Shown here: one piece after another, positions 37,401 to 49,400 of the stretch
Layout of the letters: every line of letters starts with the position of its first letter
Numbering within the stretch: the stretch's first letter is position 1
NCBI GenBank assembly: GCA_022885665.1
Contig: JAGQDJ010000024.1
Span: 186,001-250,000 of the forward strand
Origin: Triops longicaudatus
Lineage: Eukaryota > Arthropoda > Branchiopoda > Notostraca > Triopsidae
Direction of reading: 5' to 3'
Length of the DNA: 64,000 nt
Notes under the pieces: generated by a model
Database searches by the model: none
Told to the model about the DNA's origin: nothing
What the model saw: only the letters and a program-made list of their open reading frames with translations
Program-made: the position numbers and the translations under genes

Positions 37401-40400
37401 TTCACGCCATTCCCTCCAGCCATGTATTGTACCTCGCGCAAGACCTTTCGTAAACAAGACGTTGGGGTTTCTCACCCCTTTGCTGTTTGGTTACTGGGGT
37501 GTTTTGGCAAGCAATTGTAAAGGTCGTGTATGCATAAACAGGATGCCCTTGTAATGGGGGTGCATACTGTAATATTGCGGTATTGTGTACCGTAACTACC
37601 ATTTTTTTTGCCCTTGACCTCAATTACATCTAGAAATTTTCTAGATTACCTAAATTTAATTCAGGTTCTCGACTTCTGCGATCTTCTTGACAGGACGGTG
37701 ATAAGGGTGGGGGTGGGGGTGGACACGGAGCACTCATGGCCATTTCTTGGCCTGGGCTCATGGGCATTTGCTTATCCGATAGAATCATGATGTGTCTTTG
37801 AGTTATATGAGACTAAACTTTCGCGTTGTCTCCGTATTACTTTCGCTGATTATCTGTAACCAGAGCACTGGGAGATTAGAACCTGTTAACTTGTTCCTAA
37901 GTTATCTTGAAACACAGTACACGCGTTAAATCCAAATTCACTTTCGATAGTACACTTTTCCGGTAAGGCAAAACAGTAAACCACTTTTTAAACTTTGTAA
38001 CTACGTAAAACTCCAATAAATGCTATCAACTTCCAACCTAGTAGAATCACAAACTTTTCACATGCTCACGGTAGTATTAGCCAGAAGTGTAGCGATGAAG
38101 TAATGAGAGTGAAAGTCCGTGTTCGACTACTCGTCAACTCGAGTAAGCATACCGTGTAGTGGTGGAGATTCTAGATGGGAGCCCCTGGCTTGGTTGGGGT
38201 CCTCCGTGGCTGTCATACGGAGGTGGAAGCCCCAAGCCGGAAGGAGGGCGCAGGAGGGGTGGATCTCAGGTGTTTCAATGCTAAGGCTAATGCCAAAGCA
38301 AAGCTAGTAGGAAAGTAGAGGAGAGCTCGGAGGGAGGTTTACACAGCCAAGGAGGGCCGTTGAGGAGGAGAAGGAAGTGTTCTCTATAATATGAGAGCTA
38401 CCTTGACCACCTTGAAAATCCTGGCATGGCCATGGGCAAAGGCCCAACTTGCACGTTTGTGGCGCACACTCCAAGGAAGCCAACAACACCAACAGGGAAA
38501 GTTAACACTGAAATGAAGGTCGGATCCTGGACGCTCTCTGGGATCGCAATATCGCGCCCGTTTTCCGGCTTGGGCAGTTACAATAAGCGAGACCTTGCCT
38601 CCTTCATCACTATGGCGAACAAGCTTCCCACTTTCCGGATTGGATCAGCATTAAAATGATAGCTATTCATGAAAAAAGTGATGCTCCTCCTTGCGCAGTA
38701 CAAAATTGCTAGCAGGGAGTAGATATGATGGGTATAATAAAGGCCCACATTTTCAATTCAACTTTGCACACATCCTGTACATTCACGAGTTCAATGCCCG
38801 CAGGGAAATTATTACTTGCATAACAAGGGCAATTAATCTAACTAAACTTACATTTGCAACGCGTCAGAGTGAGTAAACCTGCACCGCTCGAGTCTCAGAA
38901 AACAAAAGAAAAAAACTGAGCGTTTTCGTTCTTGCCATATTACTGACGGCAAGCATGAAGTCGGATTTAGTTCAGTAAGATGCGAATAAGGTAATTTTCA
39001 ATTCATGGGACGAAAAAGATGGCAAACTATGCCTCACACCTGTTTAAATTACAACAATATGAATAGTGTACCATTTCCATGTAGTACAGACAAATGTACT
39101 GCAAAAGATCACCACCTGTTTCGAGAAAGAAGGAAAACGTAAACTTTACGCGGCTAAGCTTCATGCCTTGTAAGTAAGTGAAAAGATGCAGAGCAGGCAG
39201 ATCAAGGGCAACGAAAGTTGCCTCCAACTCGCTTGAGCCGTAAAGCAGTAAATAAGAGAAATGCCAATATGCCAGCGAAGGTTGCACGCTTTGCAAGGGA
39301 GCAATGTTCGGTCGCACGGACGTTGACCGTCCCTCACCGTCTTGCTGTTGACGAGACATCCGAATTACCCAGGGCAGTTATGCCACCTTACCGTAACACT
39401 GCATCAATTGAGGTTTTTCCCGTCCCCCTTTCCTCTCTTGTCCCTTTTCCTTTCTTCAACGAGTTCAAGGGAACTTGACCCAGCTTTTCGTTACCTTCAA
39501 CAAATGAGCCAAACACTTTTCTGGTTCACCCAGAACCCCATTCCCCCCAGTCTTCTAACCCTACTCACGCTAAGTGACCAGGCAACAAATGTACTCCGAG
39601 AACGTGGGTTCACGTGGTTCACGTCCCGGGGTCCATGGGGATTCTAAAGCCTCGCTTTTACTTTTATTCGGAACTAAGACAAGCCAGCGTTTTAAGAAAA
39701 CTTCAGGAACGAGCCCGCGAACAAGCTTAAAACCCAAAAGAAATGCCTCATTCTGCTATTAATGTTGATTTCGTTATTATGATAGTCATAGTTTTTGACA
39801 ATCAAAGTTTTAGCAAAATACTAAGACGGGGTGATTCAGGTTTCTTAAATAGCACGAAGTGACCACCTCGAGAAATGAAAACCCTTGCATCGAGATTTCT
39901 TATTAAAATTTGTTGAATACGAGTCTAAACCCACGCAAGCAACGGGAAACTTTCTTGGAAGACGATTGAATGTTGCTTGTCATTAATGCTTTGCGGACAA
40001 TTCCCCTTGGCTTCTGACAGAATGAGGACTTTCCCGGTTACACGCCTTAAATTTGCAAATTTGCACACTCCAAAGAGTGTTACGGTCAACCGGGACTCTG
40101 AGGGCAACCACTTTCCACGGAAGACTGAAATCTCTTTCCGCTAGTATTAAAGGCTTAATAACGGAAACGAGCCTTCCTTGTCTACATTTCGGTTTATTGG
40201 TTACAGCCCTACAATTGCTCAATGTGGTTTTCGAAAAAGTCCCAATTTAGGCTTAATTTGCCATATAAGGAAAGTAACCCTTTAGTACCAACTCTCACTG
40301 CTACCGTATATTATCATGTGACTGACCGGTTATCCGGCTAGTGACCCTTGCCGTTGCTTCACGTTACAGGTATTCCCGCACTCAAAGGCTACTAGACATG

Positions 40401-43400
40401 CGAGATGGACTTTTTGCCGTTTCTTGCTTTTTTAAGTTCCCATTTTCGCTTTCCGCCCAAGTCGTTAAACTCCAGCGAAGGTGTTGACTCCGATTCACTG
40501 CAATATCTCCCCTAACGGTACTTTTGCTTTTCTAGTGCGCCGTGTGGAACGCGACGATATGCATTTGCGCACTAATAGTCCACCTGCAACTTTACATCCT
40601 TACACATAACCTCATTTCGACATGGAAAAAAATCCCATTTCTTATTCCTATGAAGCTAAAAGTTTCAACCATTGAAGGAAGTTACAGCAATTTCGTAACG
40701 TTACGAATAATGTGTTATATTTTGGTAGTGAATGCTTCGGCCGATGAAAAGAAGCTTATCTCCGATGACAGCGCTCTTTTCAAATTGTCAGGCGGCATGC
40801 AGCAAAGTATGAAAGTGTTAGAAGCATTGGTCTTTGGAATTTGCTGATGCATTGATTGTGCCATTGCCCTGGCTGGCTTTGACCCAAGCGAGTAACCTTG
40901 AAGCTCTCTCTGATACCTTCGTGACCTGCCAACCAAATCTTGCATGGTTTGACTTACTGGCATGCTTACAGGCCTACTAGCCTCCATTATCCCTTTCCGA
41001 TGCAGCCTTGTGTTGTTGTTGATTAGCTTCAGGGGGAGGTGAAGTTGTAAGTGGTTCGAACTAGTCTTGCGAAGCACGACGCCTTCTTCCAATGCACAAT
41101 TCTCCTCTCCGATGAGTCTCAAGGGCTTTGCCCCAACAGACAGGAAAAGTTAAAGCAAACTAGCGGGTCAACGTACCACCTTGGCCTTACGCCCTTCTCT
41201 CCCATCCACAGCATGAAAAAAACGGCAGACGGAAAAACTTGCAGCATTTCGGCACGAGAAACAGAACCTTCTATTGTTTGCTCTAATACAAAGTGTCCTT
41301 GTTTGCTCACTATTTGAGCTAGTAGGTTTTAAAGCTTTCGCTTTCAAATGTAGTAAATTTTAGACAGGCCTATCGCGTAATGAGTCATGCTTTTATTAAT
41401 ATTCTGTGTAATAGTGATATATTAAAAAAGCTTAGCGATACTGGTGCAAAGCCTAAAGCATGCTGGTAGTCGATGTTTTTTAGTCGACAAAAATGCAGGT
41501 CAAAAACCTCCTTTTGAGTTATGCAACTAAGATTTCCGTTGCTGGGCTACCTGGTTCACCGGAGTTCAGTCACTTGGGCATTCCAGCAGAACGCTATAAT
41601 TCGCAGTTACGGTTTTGGAGTAAAGGAGGGATGACATACTCGTTTTTTTAACCCTTGAAAGGTGTACAGTGCCATGTTTCTAATTTTCTGTATAATACTC
41701 AGCAACTTCCTCACTATTGCCAAAACTGATTTTTTTTTATGCCAAGATGACGGGAAATAAATTTCACTACCAATAGGCTATATAGCTACTTTTTCTTTTA
41801 AAAAAGTAAAAAGAGACTTTATTCTGATCGCACTGACCCCACACCCATGTTCGTTCGCCTAGCAGGTGACCGAAAGTGAATAAAAATGTCTCCAAAGGTG
41901 TAAAACGTGGCTTGCCTTCAGCCATCTTTTGCCACGTGAGAGCCGGGGCATGTAGTCGAGTAGTTCCACCCAGTTTCATGGTTCTCTGGTGTTAACTCAA
42001 TAGACGTGCAGACACGAAGGATTGTCCATTCCATATATTGGTCATTCAACTCCGTCGAGACGTCAAGGTCTCTAATCCCTATCCAGGTTAAATTTCAGGG
42101 CGTTCCACTTATGCAGCCAGTCAACGTATATTACTGCTTCAACTAACATGAGTCCCTTGTCATACCTGAGAGGTTTATACGCTATACATGTCACAACAGA
42201 CTATGTAGTACTTTCGCTTTTTGGTGGCAGTATTTCAAACCCTCCGCGTCCCATAGCAAGTCCGCCTTGTTACACAGCACTACGCGTGCGGCCGTGACCT
42301 ATTTGGCGGTCGACGACTCCCTGGGACTTGTACAATAAAAGCTTATCCATGAATATTTGATAGAATTGTTAAAGGATGACTAAAAATATTTTTGGCTGAT
42401 AACCATCAGGCAAAACCCGTCTTAATACTTGTGTTATTATCTCTTTTGAAGGTGTGCTAAGTTGTTGCCCTGGGCGATTCTTGGCTCTTGATCAGTCATG
42501 CCATCTATCAGTGCTTCCTAAAACTCCACACTGGAGACATGGCCTTGAGTTTTCACGTTTCCAGCAAGGAACCTTGGGCTTTCAGCACAATCGCTGCTGA
42601 ATAAGAATGACGTGACTCGCAGAACGAATTCGGTAACATGATAGCCGCTTTGCAATTATTAAAGCAATTAATGATAAGTCGATGTGTGCATTATTGGACT
42701 CTGCATAATCTTCATAACACGTATGAGTGAATTTCAAACATTAGTGTATAGTTTACACTTTTTAACATAACAATGATCTCCCAATTATAAGCGAAAATTG
42801 GTAGTGAACGAGGTTTTGTCCTTAGTTAGAACTGTGACGTCAAACGGGTTCGTTGCCCTGTGCGCCAAAGGAGTGAAAGTGACCTACTTCTGAGTCGGGA
42901 GCGACGACCGACCGTGACAGCAAAGCGCTTTTTTAGGGTCGGGTACAAAACACTCTTACTTGACAGTTTTCCTGCACGACATGTTCTTTTGCCGTAAACG
43001 GAGAAATTACTTTTCCGTTCTTTGCATTCCCCCCCCCCCTGGCAATAATCAATATATAGATCAACTCAGGTCCGCAAAAATGTTTGGGTCTTCAAATTTG
43101 CTACCGAATTCCGCGAAGAAATTGAAAGTATACTGTAAAGTGAGCCAGTCTGAATGGCATGTCCGGTGCGTGCTTCGGTGTCGTTTTCGTTTGCCCCTTC
43201 ACACGATCATGTGACCCAAAATTCCCTTACGTTGAAGGCTAGCCACAAGAGGCGGACAATCACCCCAATGTAAGGAACTAGGCCAGGGTAGTACCTAACT
43301 TCAATGCTGAGATTCTCGCTTTCTACCAGAGCTTCTGTAGCATCTACTAAGGTGCCTAGTTACCATCGGTATACGGGGGTAGTGGGCAATGTTTACAAGC

Positions 43401-46400
43401 AACCTTTTCACTTTCATGTGCGGAATTTATACCGTGATACTTTTACGCAAGGTCTATTTTTCCTTTTTTTTAAAAAAAAAATGATTTACCTGCAACAAGA
43501 GAATTCTCTGATTCCGAAGACATGGAATCATCTTCGTTTTCCGTGAGACTAGAATTGCTCGAAGAGTTGGATAAAGGGCTTGAAGCTCCCGAAATTGACT
43601 CTTTAAGAATCATGTTGTTTAAGCCTGAGGAGGATGCACTTTCGCTTTGAGCGCTATACGTTTTCTGAAGTTTACAATTTGAATCCAGACAGGCTAATTT
43701 GTTCACCAACAGCTCAGTAGCAAAGCTGTCTTCGTCTTCTAACCGAATTTCTTGAAATTCTGACACTAAACGCAACTCGGTTTCCACCATACTGAATAAG
43801 TGTTCATTCAACAAATGGACCTATCACAGTTCTTTATCAATCTGCTTTCGCCAAATGACGACACAAGTTTAAACTCTTGACACAGTATTTAATCAAAACT
43901 GCAGCTGGGGTTTTTTGTCCATCAAGGGTTCAATGCACGGATAACAACTGGACTTGATTCTGCAAAAATGGCCAATGTTAGCAACAAGCGGCTTCGCAAA
44001 ATACTGAAGTCACAGGATGCGGCGTTCGCTCCAATTCAGGGACTTGGCCATGTGTTTTCGGTAGAAAGCGTTGGGGCCAGGTCTTAGAGATCGGCAATAT
44101 CACCGTGTTCCACGACTCTTGCGCAGTGCGAACGTAGGAAAGTGACGTCCTACGCCATGTATACAATATCTAACGCTCTCGGTCCAGTTATTATAAGGTG
44201 AACGACCCCTGCATTGATTAAAAGCTGCTAGATCCGAAGTACATTATCTACCCTTATCTGTATTCCATGCAAAAAAATACACATTAATGAGAAAAAAGCA
44301 GGAACGCTCGAGACTTCTGGAATACTTTTGTTTGTGTCAAGGGCACTGAAAATATGCATGCAATTAAATTGACCCTTTGCAAAAGGTCAAAATCATTTCA
44401 TACACAGCTGTGTATTGACATTCGAACCAAAATAAATTGTTACAATCATGAAAAAGGTACTGCACAGGACAAAGGGCCCTTTATACAAGTATTCTATCCT
44501 TTCGACAGCTCGTCGCTGTCAGAACAGGAACTGTGTATGGCTTATGCAAAGCTTTACACGAGTTAAATAAATCTTACTTCTAAATGCTGTAATTAGCACC
44601 CAGACGTGTATTCTTTCGAGTAAAAGGGGAAATGCAAGGGGAGAAAGCTAAAGTAAACTAGGGTGCATTAGAGAAGTCTGTCTGATGGGGAAAGTAGTGC
44701 AGCATCTTTGAAACGAAAGGGAGCAGAGAGGAGAAAGTTTTTGCCACTCATTGCAACCATGCTGCCTTCACACCTCGGTACAATTCCGTGTACCAGCTTT
44801 TGCTTTTCCGGACTTTCATGACTCATGCCCAGTAGTTAAACAAACCGTTTTTTGCAATCTTACTAGAAAGTGTTTTCGACTACTTTTATTTCACAAAAAA
44901 AGACCAGCATTTTGTGTACAATATCTCTACCGTTACATACAGCGTAGGTTGTTTGTTGCTCCACGTGAGTGACTTTCGCTGTTTCGTTCCAAGCGGGAAA
45001 ACCGACCATTTTTTTAGAAAAAATCTAAAAGCTTGAGGTTTGCTGCGTAAGTGCAACGATAGTGAGTCTGATAGTACGAGAGAGTCAACCGTCGGTCGTT
45101 CACCTTGGCCTCGAAGTAGGGCAATGTTTTCGATTACTTGGCTTCGTATCTCAACTCTTCGCAATAATCTCGTATCGGGGTCTTTTTCAGTGTTTTAATG
45201 AAAGGAGTTGAAATATGCCTTGCATGTAGAGTACTGTATCCTGCGCTGCCAACTTGGGACTATGCAAAAGTGGGTCGCAAGGATCGGGTGAGAGAGTAGT
45301 GCATTGCTCCATGCGTGACGTCAAAGTTTGGAGTCGGTGAACGCTATATCGGTCAGCAGGAGCATTGTCAACGGGCGAACCTCTGTAGCCGTTCGTATAT
45401 CACAGGGTAACCAACGCAAGTGGCGCAAGACTCATTGACATTTAAAAAAAGTGGCAGAAATTCGCAATTTTTTTGCAATTTATTCTTCGCAAATTTATTT
45501 TTCGCTAAACGTCAGGAATTTTCGTTACTTTTAAAAAACTAATTGTTTCAAACCATAAGGGATGCTTTTTGTATGTTTTTCGGGTCATTCGATAAAAAAG
45601 TAAAAGAACGAAATTAATTTTGTATCAAAGAGGCATGGAAGCTATGTAAGGTGCTATACTTGTCCATCTTAACCCACTTTCTTCACCGGGGAGCGTTGAA
45701 CTCCCTTTTCGCTTGGCCTTCGCCTCAATCCTATGGCATATCCTTCGCTTACGAATCTTACGCCACCGCTGCAGTGGAGTTCGCGTAAGGCGGGTCGGAT
45801 CTTGGGCTTAGGCGGAGCTTGGCGCTGGCCTAGATAAAGGTGGATTGCCTCGTCGAGCTTTTTGATAAATCAGGACGGGTGAACGAACTCGTGGATTATA
45901 ATCTTTTGTGACCTCCTTACGTCTTAATACGCTATCGTCCAGACTTTTGATCGATTTAGCCAATACTTTCCAATTTAGACTCTAATTAATCCGATTACTA
46001 CCTAATTGAAAAACCTCGTAGCCTTGACGCTGAGACACAACAAGTTTTATTCTATATTAGAAGTAAAGCGTTTCCCAAAATAGCGGCTTTTCTAGTTCAT
46101 CCTAAGCTTGATAATGTAAACTATAAGTGCGTAGGTAGGTATAGGTAATACTGTTTCGCAAAATGTCCGTCATATATAGGTTGCACGTATGGCGAGCCGG
46201 AGGCTACGGGTAAAAACCGAAAGTTATTCTGAACAGGCGAGTTGGGTTTGGGATCGAGGACGAAAGTGCATCGGCCCCCATCACGGACCTGCCCTCAATT
46301 GCGAGAATCTGGACTTCTTGAACAAAAGACTTGGACACTCACGAAATTATGACATTAGAGAAACCTATCATTTCTATGCGCCCCAATGCCGAAGTAAAAT

Positions 46401-49400
46401 TAGAGAAATTAGGTTTACCGGCCATAACGCGATCCATAAGTAGTTGGCTATCACCATCTTCGCTACAGGAATCGAGAGAATGGTTGTCTCCAAGTCCGGC
46501 ACTTTCATTGCACGGAAATTTCATTCCGTTCAATTCGCTAATAATCATAATGTCAGGAACTTTGGTGGGCTGCGCCAAAATGAGCATCACGATTGAATGA
46601 AAATTGAAAGCACGTAGAAATACAAGAGGAACTACACAATTATACAATTGTTCCAATGTTTCTGGTTAGCACGTACTGAACTCTTGAGTAAACTTTGTAA
46701 ACTCAACTTCCATACCGAGGTAGTAAACAATAACAGAGCACAAGGGTGTTGAACAAATCCCGCTGGTAATTTCAATTATGGTTGCCTTGTTTGGAAAGGG
46801 TCACCGGGAGGAAAATTTCGGGACTACAATAACCAAAACACTGGCGAAATTGTATACAATCATTACGCGAACCGTCGTAAACGAACAGTGAAACACTCTC
46901 GCCACCAACCTCCCAAACTCTCTTGAGTCAACAGCCCCTGGTTTCAGGCCTGAAGTGTTTGCGAGCGAAACCCCGGCACTCTGGCTCCGCCAGGCAAAGA
47001 GGTAGACATTCAACACCAGACCTAATCTTTCTCCCCTCTTTCTCTTTCTCTCTTTGACCTACTAACTCGGTTCTGGAGCACGCGGTCATCAGCTTCACTT
47101 TTACTACCTGGGTACAACACTATCAATGACCTGAGGTAGTAGACCACTAAGTTTCATTGTCTACTACGTAATCAAAAACACACCTTATATGCAAAAAAAA
47201 AAAAAAAAATGAATTCGAGGCTTTATTCAATCTATCCACAACAGTGAATGCCAGCATTCGACAAATCAACAGCCATAATATAGATATTTTTCTGAAAAAA
47301 TAAAATAACGAATATATAAAAAATAGAACGTAAAAAGAACGTTTCTAGGTTTCTCCTAAGTATGTCTTTAACCGTAAGTGTCATGTTCTGACTATTCAAC
47401 AACCATGTTTACGTATTTTGTCCGCTGTATGCGAGTCCTCGTAGATACGTCATTTACGCTGGATAAATCGCCATTTACATTCTAATAAATCTTGTGTTTT
47501 GTGCGAACAAGTCCAGTTCAATGCTCTAAATAAAATCAATTATACGTGCAAGAACGTGTTTGTTCTCTGGTATACAGAAACAGGAAAACGTTAAAAGTTT
47601 TTAGCAAGGGTTTCTCCTACGAAACGTATAACGACAGCGTAATACGTTTCGTTTTCTTTCGGAAAAGAGCTTCACTTTTTTGCTCATGGCTAGCTAGTAC
47701 GAGGAGTAGCGCTGGCTTTCACCCAACACGTGGAGATAGGATAGGGTTCCTCTTTCTTTTGAAGCCAACTTTTCAAAAGACAACCCAAAAGCTACGACTC
47801 CCCAAAGGTAGGCCATTGAAAGTGTAAGTTCATCGTCCCCGGACTCCACCAAACCATGTTAGTAGGTTATCTTTACCAGGGCCATTTGCCAGTTTCCCAT
47901 ATAGTAAGTGAAGCTCGACAAAACATTGCCTACCTTGGATGGCCCATCATGTAAGGAGCCTTTGCATGTTAACTACCATGAAGTACATTGCATAATTATT
48001 TTTTTTTTGCAAAATTCACGTGGCAACCATGTGAGAAACATTTCCAGAACGACCTTTTGGAAGACATGCGACAAATAGAAAATCAATACGAATATTTTTG
48101 TTCTTTCTTTATTCTGATCAGAATGATAGGGAAAAAAACGGCAAGGATAAAGAAACGTGCAATAGACAGATAAAATGTGCAAAAGCAAATGCTAATGTTT
48201 TCTGGACACTACTGCGAAGTTCTTTCAATTCAGCTATGAATTGCTTTTGTAATCGACTATTTTTATTTGTCAGATATTAACTAATTATATTTTAACCTGG
48301 AATGCTTTTAAGTTACTGTAAATTATAAACTAACTCTGTAAGATAAACTGTAGTGCAATGCACAATTATAAATGTGTCACAGCACATTGAACGCAAATTT
48401 GAAGATAGTTGCGGGGAAAGTTTTTCAGCTGCATCCGAAAGCAGTGCAGAAAATTTCGCTTTCCTCTTACTTTTTAATAGGGTAACCTCATTACGTTACT
48501 CAAGGAATACAGGAAATGGGTATTGAGGTTAACTCTACACGGCTAATCTTTCTGTTAATTTAGTCCAAGCTCCAATGGAAGCATACCTTGTGTAGTCTCT
48601 TTTTTGTAGTTGTACCACTTGATCCGCGTGGTTCACGAGACGGGCGTTAATTACTGTTGTGTTTACTATATCCCTTATTTGTTTACGAAAGTGAAAAAGT
48701 ACATCCAGAAAGCGTACACAATAAAAGCAAAAAACGTGAAAATTAAAAATGTATAAGAAATAAACAATAACCAAATATGTAGTGAATGAATACTTTTATA
48801 CAATAGGCATCTCGTTAAAAAAAATCACAAAAAAGATTGTTTGCATGTCCGAAGTTCTTTTTGTCCGATGCTTTTCGAAGCACATTCATATCTCCGGATC
48901 TTAAAATCCGCCTACTATAACTGACAGTTCGTTATTACGGCACTCTACTGTATTTATTTTTAGCCTTTCCCTTTGACTTTTTAAAAGCCTGTCAACGCTA
49001 CACATGACAAGTGGTTTAGCGTGCGTATGTAGTCCGATATCGTAATTTCCTTTTAAAAATAGCACTAAAAATGAATAAGATAAAATATGGTGCATTACTG
49101 TGTTTCGTCAAGTTCTTTGATTGTCTTAAAAACTAGCACGAAAAACTGAATAACATATTACTGAAAGTGAGATAAAAGATGAACGCGCTCAGAGAAGTCG
49201 AACCTGGAGGCGGTAAGGGTTTTATTTAGTACCTTTTCAACCACACACGCCATCTATTGAAAGAAACCATAAGCCGGTTTTAGATCCGGGCACAGCTAAA
49301 AACTTTTTTTCCGACAATGGATTTTTTTCTCTGGAATTAAAGATTAGCAGCAAAATAAAACAGGCGCACACGGGATTTTGAATTATGCAGATTTATGAAA

